NCBI RefSeq assembly: GCF_029338315.1
Contig: NZ_CP119795.1
Coordinates: forward strand, 48,832-112,831
Reading direction: 5' to 3'
Source of the DNA: Haloarcula regularis
GTDB lineage: Archaea > Halobacteriota > Halobacteria > Halobacteriales > Haloarculaceae
Length of the DNA: 64,000 nt
Below, in pieces: positions 25,418-34,262 of the stretch (within the stretch, counting starts at the first letter, position 1; every line of letters starts with the position of its first letter). A program made the position numbers and the translations under genes. The notes under the pieces were generated by a model. The model saw only the letters and a list, made by a program, of their open reading frames with translations, was not told the origin of the DNA and did no database searches.

Positions 25418-27147
25418 GGTTTCTGTCCGAAGATGTCTTCTGGGCCGAGCATCCGCAGGAGGCGCTTGCCAGCGTAGAACATCACGAAGAACGGCAGGAG
25501 CTGCCAGCAGACCTCGAACACCAGCGCAAACCAGCCGTCGATCGTCCCTAGTGGGTGCCAGCGGGCCGTCGCGGTATCGCTCACGTACGCCGGGTCGTGA
25601 CCGAGCCACGAGCCCGGATGGTACCGAGCCGTGTAGATGCCCGGTTCGTCGATGGTCACGATGGCCACTCCCGAGGCGTTGGTCTCGACGCGCTGATCCG
25701 CGACCGTGATGTACCCGTTTCGGGTGGTGCCGCCGATTGGATACTGACGGCTATCGTCGAGCGCAATCGGCGCACCAGTTTGATTGTCCCGCAGTTCGAC
25801 CCTGAGCGTGGCTTGCGACTGATTCTGTTGGATGACCTCGACAGTGAGATTACTGCGGCGGAGCTGTCGCTCGGACCCTGCATCCGGATCGACGATTGAC
25901 GCATTCACGCCCCGGACGATGCCCGCAACGTGTAGCGCCTCTCGGTCGACGTTCTCGGCTCGAACGGCGACGCCGTACGTCGTCGTGTACGACTGGTTGA
26001 CGATGTCGATATTGATGTTCTCACCGATGGTGCCGACCGGAGACGGGCGGTCAGTCCCCCAGGTCTCGATGAGCTCCGGTCCGTCTCGAACCGGCTCGGC
26101 ACGCGGCCCGATCCGCGAGGGATAGGCGTGGACGTACACCGGAATCGCGTCCGACTGAACGGTCGCACTAGTAGTCCGGTTCGACCGAACGAGTGTGTCC
26201 CAGTTGGTGTTCCGAGCGGTGTAGAACCGCCAGATGCCACGGACCCGTGCCTCACCGTCCTCCGTGAGCGTGTACCCCTGCCACGGCCGCGACTGGAAGA
26301 TGGCTACGCCGGCATCGCCGTTCGGATACTCGGCGTAGTAGGGGTACGCCGAGAGGTCGTAGATCTCGACGGCGATCGAATCGGAGACGTTGCGTGATTC
26401 CGTCCGATAGGTGACGTCGACGTCCGTCCGGTCACCCAGGTCGGTCCTGACGGTCTTCTTCAGCCGGACGCTAATCTCCGCTTCCAGCGTGAGATTCGCA
26501 CTCCAGTCGTCCTCGATCTGGTAGTCGAGGGCAGGCGTATGGGCTCCGTCACGCTCGGCGATGGTCTCGCCGTCCTTCTTCAACCGGACTTCTTCGATCT
26601 CGTGTTCCGTGAGCGACCACGAGATAGTCGTGTTGCCGGAGGAACTCCCGTTGGGGACGCGAACGCGGTAATCAACGAACCCGCGCATCGTCCCACTCGG
26701 CGCGATGTAGAGTGGGGTTTCACCGGACTCGAGGTGGCCACGAGTAGAGGGCTGGACCGCGAAGATCGTCGCGTGAGCATCTTCGATGAAGACGCCCTCC
26801 TCGAGGTCCGCGTGCGGTGGATGTACGGACGTATCTGGGCCGCCGGCGTCGAGGTCCTCAAAGTCGTTCCGCGTCCACGTCGCCGCAGTCGCCGGCGGTC
26901 GTTTGAACGTAACGTCCGTTCCGTTGGCGACCTGATGGACAGCGGAGCGGTTCTCGCCGTAGCGCTGGCGGTACTCCTCTTGAGTGATGTAGTTGTCCGC
27001 ATCACGTGACCACAGCGTTGCCGACTCGTTTTCCGTGAGCCCGTTCCCTTCCGTACCTGGTCGCGGCGGGTCAGCGGCGACGATACCCGTGACTAGGCTC
27101 GTCGCGAGCAAACCGGCCATGAGCACGGAGAGCTCTCGATGGTTCAT
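25414..27147 (-). CDS. Large secreted, C-terminally anchored surface protein
   Basis: This 577-residue protein has a Sec signal peptide (LSVLMAGLLATSLVTGIVAAD), a long extracellular beta-rich domain with many N-glycosylation sequons (for example NVSD, NTTI, NATG-like sites), and a C-terminal membrane helix (WFALVFEVCWQLLPFFVMFYAG) followed by a short basic tail. Within it, TIDEPGIYTARYHPG is a typical Ig/CARDB-like strand pattern. Its place between the pilin-like gene and the lipoprotein suggests a cell-contact or channel-exterior role in mating. No enzyme signature is seen. Confidence 0.7.
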   Translation of the reverse strand: MNHRELSVLMAGLLATSLVTGIVAADPPRPGTEGNGLTENESATLWSRDADNYITQEEYRQRYGENRSAVHQVANGTDVTFKRPPATAATWTRNDFEDLDAGGPDTSVHPPHADLEEGVFIEDAHATIFAVQPSTRGHLESGETPLYIAPSGTMRGFVDYRVRVPNGSSSGNTTISWSLTEHEIEEVRLKKDGETIAERDGAHTPALDYQIEDDWSANLTLEAEISVRLKKTVRTDLGDRTDVDVTYRTESRNVSDSIAVEIYDLSAYPYYAEYPNGDAGVAIFQSRPWQGYTLTEDGEARVRGIWRFYTARNTNWDTLVRSNRTTSATVQSDAIPVYVHAYPSRIGPRAEPVRDGPELIETWGTDRPSPVGTIGENINIDIVNQSYTTTYGVAVRAENVDREALHVAGIVRGVNASIVDPDAGSERQLRRSNLTVEVIQQNQSQATLRVELRDNQTGAPIALDDSRQYPIGGTTRNGYITVADQRVETNASGVAIVTIDEPGIYTARYHPGSWLGHDPAYVSDTATARWHPLGTIDGWFALVFEVCWQLLPFFVMFYAGKRLLRMLGPEDIFGQKP

Positions 27148-27175
27148 AGGGCTCGCAACGGGGACTGCGGAGTGG

Positions 27176-27595
27176 TTACCAGGGGACGAGGTCGACGCAC
27201 TGCGCCAGCGGGAGGCCCATCATCGACCCGGCGACGGTGTACAGTGGGCCGAGCACGACGAGGACGACCGCGGACTTCATCGCCGACCGTTTGTGGCGCT
27301 TCAGCCCCTTCTTCTGCTCGGGATTGAGGGTAAACATCTCGATGAGGGAGTCAGCCTGCCAGACGATGGCGAGGCCGACGATCCCCAGCGCGGTGGTCAG
27401 CTGGAAGAACCCTTCAATCATGCTCGGGAGGTTGTCTGCGCTACAGACAGCGTTACTCTGCGCGGCAACCGGCTGGACAGCGAACAGGCTCAGGAGGACG
27501 ACAGTGAGCGCTGCCTGTCGAGGGATCTTCCCGGTCAGCGGTGACTGGTTTTCGACGCTAGGCTCAGGGTCGGAGGGAGTCTGATCCTGTGACAT
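27176..27595 (-). CDS. VirB2-like small membrane protein (pilin candidate)
   Basis: This 139-residue protein has a hydrophobic export-like segment (about 28-46, ending VQPVAAQS) that looks like a cleavable signal, then two hydrophobic helices (about 58-80 and 106-128) joined by a basic loop (NPEQKKGLKRHKRSAMKS). Short leader, two helices and a basic loop is the VirB2/TrbC major-pilin topology. Two cysteines (VCSADN, QCVDLV) could form a disulfide. It is the second gene of the operon, as expected for a pilin. The assignment is by topology. Confidence 0.55.
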   Translation of the reverse strand: MSQDQTPSDPEPSVENQSPLTGKIPRQAALTVVLLSLFAVQPVAAQSNAVCSADNLPSMIEGFFQLTTALGIVGLAIVWQADSLIEMFTLNPEQKKGLKRHKRSAMKSAVVLVVLGPLYTVAGSMMGLPLAQCVDLVPW

Positions 27596-27601
27596 AGCGA
27601 G

Positions 27602-27880
27602 TCAATCATCTGTGGCGTCTCCAGCTGGTGGCTGGTTCTGTTGCTCTTCGACGAGCGACTGGAGGTCGTCGAACCGGTTGGTGTCTTCTGCGATCTCGTC
27701 GAGAGTGTAGCCCTGCTCGCGGGCCCGTTCGAGGAGGTCGCGGAGTTCATCGGGGTCAACACCGCGGACTTCCATTTCCTCGCGGAGGGCGCGGCGATAG
27801 AGGGCGGAAGCGTTGATGTGGTCGTTCCACATCAGGTACAGGTCATCGATGTCCTCGATGGTGACTGACCTCGTAATCAT
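27602..27880 (-). CDS. Small helical protein at the head of the transfer operon
   Basis: This 92-residue acidic protein starts MITRSVTIEDIDDLYLMWND. A central helix pair (ALYRRALREEMEVRGVDPDELRDLLERA) resembles small DNA-binding or antitoxin-like helical proteins, but no clear family emerges. As the first gene behind the inverted-repeat promoter it is a candidate autoregulator of the conjugation genes. It ends 6 bp before the pilin-like gene. Confidence 0.55.
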   Translation of the reverse strand: MITRSVTIEDIDDLYLMWNDHINASALYRRALREEMEVRGVDPDELRDLLERAREQGYTLDEIAEDTNRFDDLQSLVEEQQNQPPAGDATDD

Positions 27881-28088
27881 ACATGCGGGTATGGGTATGC
27901 ACCGGTTGAGTCACGGTACATATTGGCGCGGTAGTTGGATGATACCTAAATGCTTTCTGGCCAGCAATAACTGCAAATTTGTTGGGTAAATTATAACCAA
28001 ATTACTTGTTGGTCTCGTAGAAAAGGCTTAACCAACACCTGCCGAGTGCGGTGGGGAGTCTGTTGGTTAAAGCTGAGAATCAGATCGC
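27881..28088 (-). promoter_or_regulatory. Promoter region of the conjugation operon
   Basis: This is a 208-bp gap upstream of the first transfer gene. Besides the inverted repeat at 28028-28070, it has an A+T-rich segment (27977-28012) containing GTTGGGTAAATTATAACCAA and another TTGTTGG half-site. The arms of the repeat therefore recur as degenerate half-sites close to the probable TATA element (TTATAAT read on the minus strand). This arrangement suggests cooperative binding of one regulator. Confidence 0.5.
28028..28070. promoter_or_regulatory. Dispersed inverted repeat, copy B
   Basis: TTAACCAACA (28028-28037) and TGTTGGTTAA (28061-28070) are separated by 23 bp, one more than in the other three copies. 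It lies about 150 bp upstream of the conjugation operon start and just after the end of the exonuclease VII genes. Confidence 0.65.
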
Positions 28089-28271
28089 TTACTCGAGCTC
28101 CACAACTTCGCCGCTCCCCTCGTCGAGGATCTCTCGCACTTCGGCCAAGAGTTCCTCCCCTTCCTCGTGGAGGGCTGTACCTTCATCGAGGTCGCATTCG
28201 TCCGCGTCGAGCTGTTCAATGATCTCCTCGACGCGACTCAGTCGATCGTGGATTTCGGAGTCGTTTGCCAC
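28089..28271 (-). CDS. xseB: Exonuclease VII small subunit
   Basis: This 60-residue protein has the XseB helical-hairpin pattern: IHDRLSRVEEIIEQLDADE, then CDLDEGTALHEEGEELLAEVREIL, where the L-EEG-EL element is the family hallmark. The GTG at 28271 is preferred to a TTG at 28292 because it follows the xseA stop by 2 bp and has the strong ribosome site GGGGGTGATC upstream. The subunit binds the XseA coiled coil and is needed for processive degradation of single-stranded DNA. Confidence 0.85.
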   Translation of the reverse strand: MANDSEIHDRLSRVEEIIEQLDADECDLDEGTALHEEGEELLAEVREILDEGSGEVVELE

Positions 28272-28273
28272 GG

Positions 28274-29326
28274 TTAGATCACCCCCAGCCAAAGTCCGGT
28301 GATGACCAACAACAGCAACAGCAGCACTACGATGGCGACCTTGTAGTAAATCGGTGGGAGGCCCTCGGGTGCGGTCGCTTCATCGACTGCTTCGGCGAGC
28401 TCCTGTTCGTGTTCGTGGTCCTGCTGGAAGGTCTCGTACGCGGCGTCGAGCTGTTGCTCCAGCGGCTCGATCTCACTCGCAAGGAACTCTTGGCGGGAAT
28501 TCACGATATACTCTCCGGCGGCGGTCGGCGTGATCGTCGCGACGTCCGCCACCTGATCCGCGATGAGCCGGTCATCGGTGTGTCCAATCGCGGTGACCAC
28601 CGGGGTATTCGCGGTGAAAATCGCCTCCGCAACCCGCTCGGTGTTGAAGGCTTGGAGGTTCGAATCGCTCCCACCGCCCCGACCGACGATGATGGCGTCG
28701 ACGTCCTCCGAGCGGTCGAGATGGTGGATGCCGTTCGCGATGGACGTCGGCGCCTCCGACCCTTGGACGGTCGCGTCCTTCACCAGGATGTCGACGGTGG
28801 GGTCTTGTCCGTGGATCGCGTTCTGGATGTCGTACCGGGCATCGCCACGGAGGGAGGTTACGACCCCAACCCGCTCTGGAAACGCCGGCGGGCGCTGTTT
28901 CTGCTCGTCGTCGAACCAGCCACGCTCTTCGAGTTCGCTTCGCAGTCGCTCAACGGCAGCCGCTTGGTCGCCGTCGCCGACGACGATCACCTCCCACGGT
29001 TTGAGGTCGATTTTCCCACCTTCGACCCAGTAGTCGATATCGCCCTCGAGGATGACTTCGGTCCCGTCCTCAAGGTCGGCGTCCATCTCCCGGTAACGGT
29101 TCGCCCAGATCATACAAGGGAGTTCGGCGTCGCCGTCGGTGAGCGTGAAGTAGAGCGCCGTACTGTTCTGGTGGAGGTCAGTGACTTCTCCGATACAGCG
29201 GACACCGTGGAGTGCGGGGGTGTCCTTAACAACCGATGTTATCCGCTCATTTAGCTCTGTAACACTGAGAACACTAGTAGCGTGTTGATCGGCCGCCCGC
29301 CGTTCAGTGTCCGATGAATCCGCCAT
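28274..29326 (-). CDS. xseA: Exonuclease VII large subunit with C-terminal membrane helix
   Basis: This 350-residue protein has an N-terminal OB fold (LSVTELNERITSVVKDTPAL, ALYFTLTDGDAELPCMIWAN) and the catalytic domain (PERVGVVTSLRGDARYDI, DAIIVGRGGGSDSNLQAF, PVVTAIGHTDDRLIADQVAD, where the H and D residues are conserved). After IGHTDD the usual long coiled coil is short (about 40 residues). The protein ends in a hydrophobic helix (KVAIVVLLLLLLVITGLWLG), so it appears membrane-tethered. It would cut single-stranded DNA to oligonucleotides, perhaps near the transfer channel. A truncated paralogue lies at 32130-32429. Confidence 0.87.
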   Translation of the reverse strand: MADSSDTERRAADQHATSVLSVTELNERITSVVKDTPALHGVRCIGEVTDLHQNSTALYFTLTDGDAELPCMIWANRYREMDADLEDGTEVILEGDIDYWVEGGKIDLKPWEVIVVGDGDQAAAVERLRSELEERGWFDDEQKQRPPAFPERVGVVTSLRGDARYDIQNAIHGQDPTVDILVKDATVQGSEAPTSIANGIHHLDRSEDVDAIIVGRGGGSDSNLQAFNTERVAEAIFTANTPVVTAIGHTDDRLIADQVADVATITPTAAGEYIVNSRQEFLASEIEPLEQQLDAAYETFQQDHEHEQELAEAVDEATAPEGLPPIYYKVAIVVLLLLLLVITGLWLGVI

Positions 29327-29404
29327 TCACCTCTTCTATATTCCGAACAGGATCTTCAAAGGCACACCATAAATAACCTTACCAGAATTTTGTGGTGCAG
29401 CCGA

Positions 29405-30046
29405 TTACTGCTTGATTGTCTGTTCGCCATCCTCGCCGATATTGATGACTGCGTCAAAGAGCTGTACCAGCGTATTCCGTGTTTGAGCGTCGTGTGCCCC
29501 TGGATCCATATGGAAGTGTGCGACAGCGTCGATCAAATCAATCCGTGCCGTCAGAACGTGTAGAAACCGAAAGACGCGCTGCAGGTCTGCATACTGAATA
29601 AGCGCTGTCAACGAATGGAAACAGATGACAGTCTGGTTTTGATTTTTGGCCCACACCTAAAGGTAATTTGTTAGTGTAATCCCAAGGCCGGTCAGATCGG
29701 TAGGGTCAGAAATAACGTCGATCGAAACAGATCCTGGCGGCTGTAGTGTAGCTGTTTGTTGAGTACCGGTTGACTCAGTTTGTTCCCCCACTGTAACGAT
29801 CCCAGCCTGTGCCGGAAGACCATCGCCAACGTGGGTCTGCCAGAGTTCAAGACGGTCCTGTGCTGGCTGCGTAAAGGTGACTGAAAGGACGTTCTCGTTA
29901 GAAATGTCGGTGAGTGTGAGCAGATTCATACAGGCATCATCTCCAGCAGCAGATAATGAAGGCACAAGAAGGAGCACGTTTGAGGTATCCCCTTCTTCTC
30001 CGTGAAAGAGGGCACCGAACTTGGTGCCGGTGACAGCCAAACCCAT
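29405..30046 (-). pseudogene. DUF7504-like signalling protein interrupted by TAG
   Basis: The translation from the ATG at 30046 (MGLAVTGTKFGALFHGEEGD) runs in frame to LTNYL, meets TAG at 29657-29659, and continues in the same frame with the family's conserved end (QTVICFHSLTALIQYADLQR, then VLTARIDLIDAVAHFHMDPG). One stop codon thus splits a haloarchaeal RecA/KaiC-fold protein of the DUF7504 type, a group found beside sensor kinases. It may be a genuine nonsense mutation or a base error. The flanking kinase at 30197 is the probable functional partner. Confidence 0.65.
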
Positions 30047-30196
30047 GCGTGCCAATAGTAGATTTATCAATATTTCGAGTCACATCTTACACCCGCTAAA
30101 TACTCTCAAGATGCTACAACCGGCGTTCGAGATGTTGAGCTGACGGAGAAAATGATATTGAAAGATACCATGGCCTGACTTGCGAGGGCAAATGAA

Positions 30197-31990
30197 TCAA
30201 TTCGCTTTGGGGAGTCTCAGAGTGAACACTGCTCCTTCTGGATCGTTATTCCGTACCGCGACATCCCCTCCATATTGTTCTACGATCATCTGAACGAGGT
30301 AGAGCCCGATCCCTGTCCCACTACTCTCGAGGCTTTGCTCCCCTTTCCCGAAAATTGTCTCTTGCCGACTCTCAGGGACACCCGGACCGTTGTCCCTGAT
30401 TCTAATTTCTACGTTGTCGGCGTCTTCTTCAGCCATTACCTCGACGACAGGCCTGTCTTTGTCGTTGTGCTGTACAGCGTTATTCAACAGGTTTCGGAAC
30501 ACAGATGACAGCATCTCGTTGGCCTGCACTTCGACATCCGGAATCAATCCGACCGTGTTAATGTCTGCATCTGGATAAGACTCTTGCCGGAGAGTGAGTT
30601 CTGTGTCCAGAACTGACCGTAATGGTGTGGGCCTGATTTCAACAGTTTCCTCGCTCGTTACTGTCTCGACATAATCACGAGCGATTTCAGTGAGTTCGAC
30701 AATGTGCTCACCACTTGTGAGAATCTTCTCAAGATGATCTGACCCGGCATCGTCAACGTGCTCTTCGAGTAATTCGGCCCAGCCGAGAATCACCGCCATG
30801 TCGTTGCGAATATCGTGACGAACAACGTGATTCAACATCTCGAGTTCTTCATTGGCCTGTCTCAATTTCCGTTCTTGTTTCTTACGCTCGGTAATATCGA
30901 CGAACGAGGACATCAAGGCGATTGGTTCGTCGGCATCATTTTCCACATAGCTGGCCGAACAGTAAGCGGTAAACGTCGTTCCGTCTTGTCGGACGGCCTG
31001 GAGTTCTCCTTCCCAGCTTCCGGTTTCTTGGATCGTGGCGACAACCTCTGCGGCGGCTTCTGGCTCACTCCAGAACTCGGTGACTGGTCTCCCACACACG
31101 TTTTCGGTATCAGCAAAACCCCACATCTCACAGAATGCAGGATTCACCGACCGTAACTCGCCGTCCAGACCTGCAATTGCAATCCCACTGAGAGCTGAAT
31201 TACAGGCGTACTCATAGATCTGGAGCTGCTCTTCCTGCTCTTTCCGCTCGGTGATGTCCCGATTGATCGCGACGAATCCCTCTACATCACCATCCTCAGT
31301 TTGGATTGGTGCAATCGTTTGGTCAAGAATGACCTTCTGGCCGTCATTCCGTTCATCGATCATTTCGTGTTCCCAATCGTCTCCTGCAAGAACGGTCTCC
31401 CAAAGGTCTGCATAGAAGGACTCGTCGTACGTTCCTGAACTGAGAATAGCGGGGGTTTCACCTTCTGCCTCCTCGGCAGTGTAACCCGTGATCTCCTCAA
31501 ATGCTGGATTTACGTATTCAATTGTCCCGTCGGTATCGGTAATATAGATGGCGTGAGCGGCGTGCTCAACGGCTTCTCTGAATTGTCGGAGTTCTCGCTC
31601 CCGCTGTTTGCGCTCAGTAATATCATGCAGCACGCCCCGAACAAGCGTGGTTTCCCCGTTTTCGTCGGTATTGACTTCGCCCTGAGCACGGATGTCTCGA
31701 ACGGTGCCGTCAGGGCGAACAATACGTAGTTCACGATCGTACGGTTCTCCCTGTTCAACCGCTCGATTCACAACGTCTTTGATCACGTCGCGGTCGTCCG
31801 GGTGATAGAAATCGATTGCCTCCTCCAAGGTCGGCTCGTACCCCTCGTCAACGTTGTGTATCTGATGGACACCAACAGACCAGCTGAGGGATTCGGACTG
31901 TGGATCATACTCCCAGACACCGATATCAGCGATATCCTGAACACGACGAAAGAGGATATCGATGTCGGTACCTGTAGCAGACATATCCAT
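30197..31990 (-). CDS. Triple-PAS sensor histidine kinase
   Basis: This protein of about 597 residues has three PAS/PAC units (about 5-125, 130-250 and 255-375, each ending in an ITERK-type linker such as HDITERKQRE). A DHp box NHVVRHDIRNDM follows, then an HATPase_c domain with LLNNAVQHND, RDNGPGVPES and SSGTGIGLYLV. There is no membrane helix, so it is a cytosolic sensor for redox, light or small ligands. The start is placed at 31990 (MDMSATGTDIDILF) because upstream in-frame residues are hydrophobic and unlike the family. TTTATATAT at 32084-32092 may be its TATA box, although distant. No response regulator is adjacent. Confidence 0.88.
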   Translation of the reverse strand: MDMSATGTDIDILFRRVQDIADIGVWEYDPQSESLSWSVGVHQIHNVDEGYEPTLEEAIDFYHPDDRDVIKDVVNRAVEQGEPYDRELRIVRPDGTVRDIRAQGEVNTDENGETTLVRGVLHDITERKQRERELRQFREAVEHAAHAIYITDTDGTIEYVNPAFEEITGYTAEEAEGETPAILSSGTYDESFYADLWETVLAGDDWEHEMIDERNDGQKVILDQTIAPIQTEDGDVEGFVAINRDITERKEQEEQLQIYEYACNSALSGIAIAGLDGELRSVNPAFCEMWGFADTENVCGRPVTEFWSEPEAAAEVVATIQETGSWEGELQAVRQDGTTFTAYCSASYVENDADEPIALMSSFVDITERKKQERKLRQANEELEMLNHVVRHDIRNDMAVILGWAELLEEHVDDAGSDHLEKILTSGEHIVELTEIARDYVETVTSEETVEIRPTPLRSVLDTELTLRQESYPDADINTVGLIPDVEVQANEMLSSVFRNLLNNAVQHNDKDRPVVEVMAEEDADNVEIRIRDNGPGVPESRQETIFGKGEQSLESSGTGIGLYLVQMIVEQYGGDVAVRNNDPEGAVFTLRLPKAN

Positions 31991-32129
31991 GCAGAGACAT
32001 AGCACACAAATAAGGATGGTGAAGAACTGAACAGCGTTCACAGCGCTGAAGACTCGGATTTGGCGAGCCACCAGCAAGGACGGTATTTATATATCTACGT
32101 GTCAATAATTCTGTATATCGACACTCAGT

Positions 32130-32429
32130 CCAGTAGTCGATATCGCCTTCGAGGATAACTTCGGTTCCGTCCTCGAGGTCAACATCCATCTTCCGATAGC
32201 GGTTCGCCCAGAGCATACAGGGAAGCTCGGCGTCGCCGTCGGTCAGCGTGAAGTAGAGGGCCGCACTGTTTTGATGTCGAGCAGTGACTTCGCTGATACA
32301 GCGGACGCCGTTGAGGGCAGGCGTGTCCTGGACGACCGACACGATCCGGTCGTTTAGCTGGGACACGCTAAGGACCTCTCTCGCATCGGGTTCGACCGCC
32401 TGCCGTTCGGTATCCGGTGCGTCCGCCAT
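32130..32429 (-). pseudogene. Truncated second copy of xseA
   Basis: From the ATG at 32429 about 100 residues match the intact xseA (28274-29326) nearly throughout: LSVSQLNDRIVSVVQDTPAL, ALYFTLTDGDAELPC, VILEGDIDYW. Similarity stops abruptly at about 32130, and the frame then runs into unrelated sequence. Only the OB fold is left and the catalytic domain is absent. Similarity with the intact copy extends into the upstream leader. The kinase and DUF7504 genes lie between the two copies, so a duplication followed by insertion or deletion is likely. Confidence 0.8.
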
Positions 32430-32504
32430 CTCCGTTTCCTAACTTCTGAACAGGAACCTCAAAAAGCTACGTTCGAGTGCCGGGGTGGGCTGCGTTACGC
32501 AGGC

Positions 32505-32672
32505 CTACAGATCGCGGGGTTGGACCGTCTTCCGGTCGTTGGCCTCGGCACGCTCTGCGGCGTCGTCGAGCAGTTCGGCGACCTCTTCATTGAGGGCGTC
32601 GTAGAAATCTGCCGAGACGTTGTGGTCCGAAAGTGCGTCCTTCACGGCTGCTTTGACGATGAGGTCAGACAT
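32505..32672 (-). CDS. DUF1931-type mini-histone
   Basis: This 55-residue protein starts MSDLIVKAAVKDALSDHNVS and ends AERAEANDRKTVQPRDL. This is the conserved haloarchaeal DUF1931 single histone-fold protein: helix, strand loop, long central helix (FYDALNEEVAELLDDAAERA), then the RKTVQPRDL tail. Such proteins pair like histones and are thought to bind DNA. The start is set at the conserved MSDLIVKAA, ignoring a longer in-frame extension. It is separated from the truncated xseA by 75 bp in which I see nothing. Confidence 0.88.
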   Translation of the reverse strand: MSDLIVKAAVKDALSDHNVSADFYDALNEEVAELLDDAAERAEANDRKTVQPRDL

Positions 32673-32808
32673 TCCATCGCGGATTTCTCTTGTCCACCAT
32701 ATAAAGGTTCGAAGTTCCCACGCCGGGTTCTCACCTCGTTGTATCGAATAATGGCCTTTGAGCACCAGAGAGAACATATGCCACCCCTCAAAAATAGGGA
32801 ACGGACGG

Positions 32809-33108
32809 ATGCACGATCTAACTGGGTTCCAGCGGGACATCTTGTACGTGATCGCCGAGCTCGAGGAACCACACGGGCTCGCAGTAAAGGACGAACTCGA
32901 CGACTACTACGAACAGGAGATCAACCACGGCCGGCTCTATCCGAATCTCGACGACCTCGTCGAGAAAGGGCTCCTCAAGAAAGGCGAACTCGACAAGCGA
33001 ACCAATCTGTACTCGCTAACGCAACGAGGCTCCCGCGAAATTGAGGCACGTCGAGAGTGGGAAGACGAATATATCGAGTCTACAGAAGAAGTCGCTCCGT
33101 CGACCTAG
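32809..33108 (+). CDS. PadR-family transcriptional regulator
   Basis: This 99-residue winged-helix protein starts MHDLTGFQRDILYVIAELEE, followed by HGLAVKDELDDYYEQEINHG, RLYPNLDDLVEKGLL and the wing LDKRTNLYSLTQRG. These are the ordered PadR features (GRLYP-L-LV-KGL). The stop is directly followed by the ATG of the CoiA-like gene, so the regulator is cotranscribed with the nuclease genes and may control them. A longer N-terminal extension in frame is not family-like. Confidence 0.85.
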   Translation: MHDLTGFQRDILYVIAELEEPHGLAVKDELDDYYEQEINHGRLYPNLDDLVEKGLLKKGELDKRTNLYSLTQRGSREIEARREWEDEYIESTEEVAPST

Positions 33109-34194
33109 ATGCCATTTATCGCACAGTCTTCTACAGGCGAGGAGGGAGGAACAGTTCTTCCTGAAGAGGTAGAGGACGGTACTGACGTCGTGTGTCCAGC
33201 CTGTGGCGGAACGATGCGACCACGGGGCCCATTTGATGATGGCCGCGCCCGCCATTTCTATCACGTTACTGCGGGCTCAGGGGATTCGACGGCCAATTGC
33301 TCCGGAGGAGAGTCGGATCCGCATCGAAAGATGAAATCACTCGCAGTATCAGCGTTGCGGCAGCGGTTTGACCAATATGTCCGTTGTGGACCCGAGGTCA
33401 CCGTCGATGTCCCCAATACGCCGACGCTCACTGATTCTCGCCGAGCAGATGCCCTCGTCGAATTTCCCGCTGATGACACAAACGACTACCTTGGGCGTGG
33501 ATTGATCGTTGAGGTACAATACGCAAACGAAGACAAAGACCTGTACGCGGTCACGCACGACTATCTCTCGGCCGGATATAGCGTCTACTGGGCCAGCCCT
33601 GACGATTTTACGAACGACCGATTCCGTATTGAGGAGATGGTCGTCGCATTCGACAAACGGGCTGAGGCCGCCTTCGCAGCTTCGTGGGCAGACCCTCCAG
33701 AGGTAGATCCTCCTGAGGAGTATCTGGAGCGGTTCGTGAACGGTGACTCCCTAACTTTCTCCGACCCAAATCCGGACTGTGACCATACCTGGAAATACGG
33801 AGGGAGTGACCTCCACGACCGGGATTTCTGTAAACACTGTCGGCTTGAGCGCTGGAAAGACACTACGGTAGAGGAGTATATCTACGATGAGTCGACCATC
33901 AAGACAAACTCCGATCTTTCTGACAGAGCTGCTCAAGCAGCGTTTGAACAGCGAGAAAAGGAGAAGAAGAAAGAAGACCATCAACACGTCTGGGAGCCGC
34001 GAGGAGAGAACCGCTATCGGTGCCGGTGTGGGGCCCGTCTCAAAGAGCACAACGGAGAGGAGACCATCTCAAATGATCCGTTCGAGGACTTCTCTGAGAT
34101 GACGACCACGGACCCCCAGTACTGTGACCACATTTGGGAACGTGAAGACGGCTGCATGCGGTGTATCTCCTGCGGACTCGAGGACCCGCTCTAA
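33109..34194 (+). CDS. CoiA-like nuclease, first copy
   Basis: This 361-residue protein begins with a zinc-ribbon and histidine module (VVCPACGGTMRPRG, ARHFYHVTAG, ANCSGGESDPHRKMKSLAV), as in CoiA competence proteins. A restriction-like core follows (SRRADALVEF ... RGLIVEVQYANEDKDLYAVT) in which D and ExQ replace the PD-(D/E)XK residues. The C-terminal third adds three Cys/His clusters (CDHTWKYGG...FCKHC, YRCRCG, CDHIW...CISC). It probably cleaves or processes single-stranded DNA. A paralogue follows at 34263. It directly abuts the PadR gene. Confidence 0.72.
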   Translation: MPFIAQSSTGEEGGTVLPEEVEDGTDVVCPACGGTMRPRGPFDDGRARHFYHVTAGSGDSTANCSGGESDPHRKMKSLAVSALRQRFDQYVRCGPEVTVDVPNTPTLTDSRRADALVEFPADDTNDYLGRGLIVEVQYANEDKDLYAVTHDYLSAGYSVYWASPDDFTNDRFRIEEMVVAFDKRAEAAFAASWADPPEVDPPEEYLERFVNGDSLTFSDPNPDCDHTWKYGGSDLHDRDFCKHCRLERWKDTTVEEYIYDESTIKTNSDLSDRAAQAAFEQREKEKKKEDHQHVWEPRGENRYRCRCGARLKEHNGEETISNDPFEDFSEMTTTDPQYCDHIWEREDGCMRCISCGLEDPL

Positions 34195-34262
34195 CCAATT
34201 CCGTCTTGCACTGACCTACGACTGGGAGAGATTATTTGCTTACCGAGATGTTCTTTGCCGGT

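Noticed and set aside
29405..30046. Pyrrolysine read-through at the TAG
   Set aside because: TAG is not known to me as a sense codon in this group, and the window has other apparent sequence errors, so a stop or a base error is simpler.
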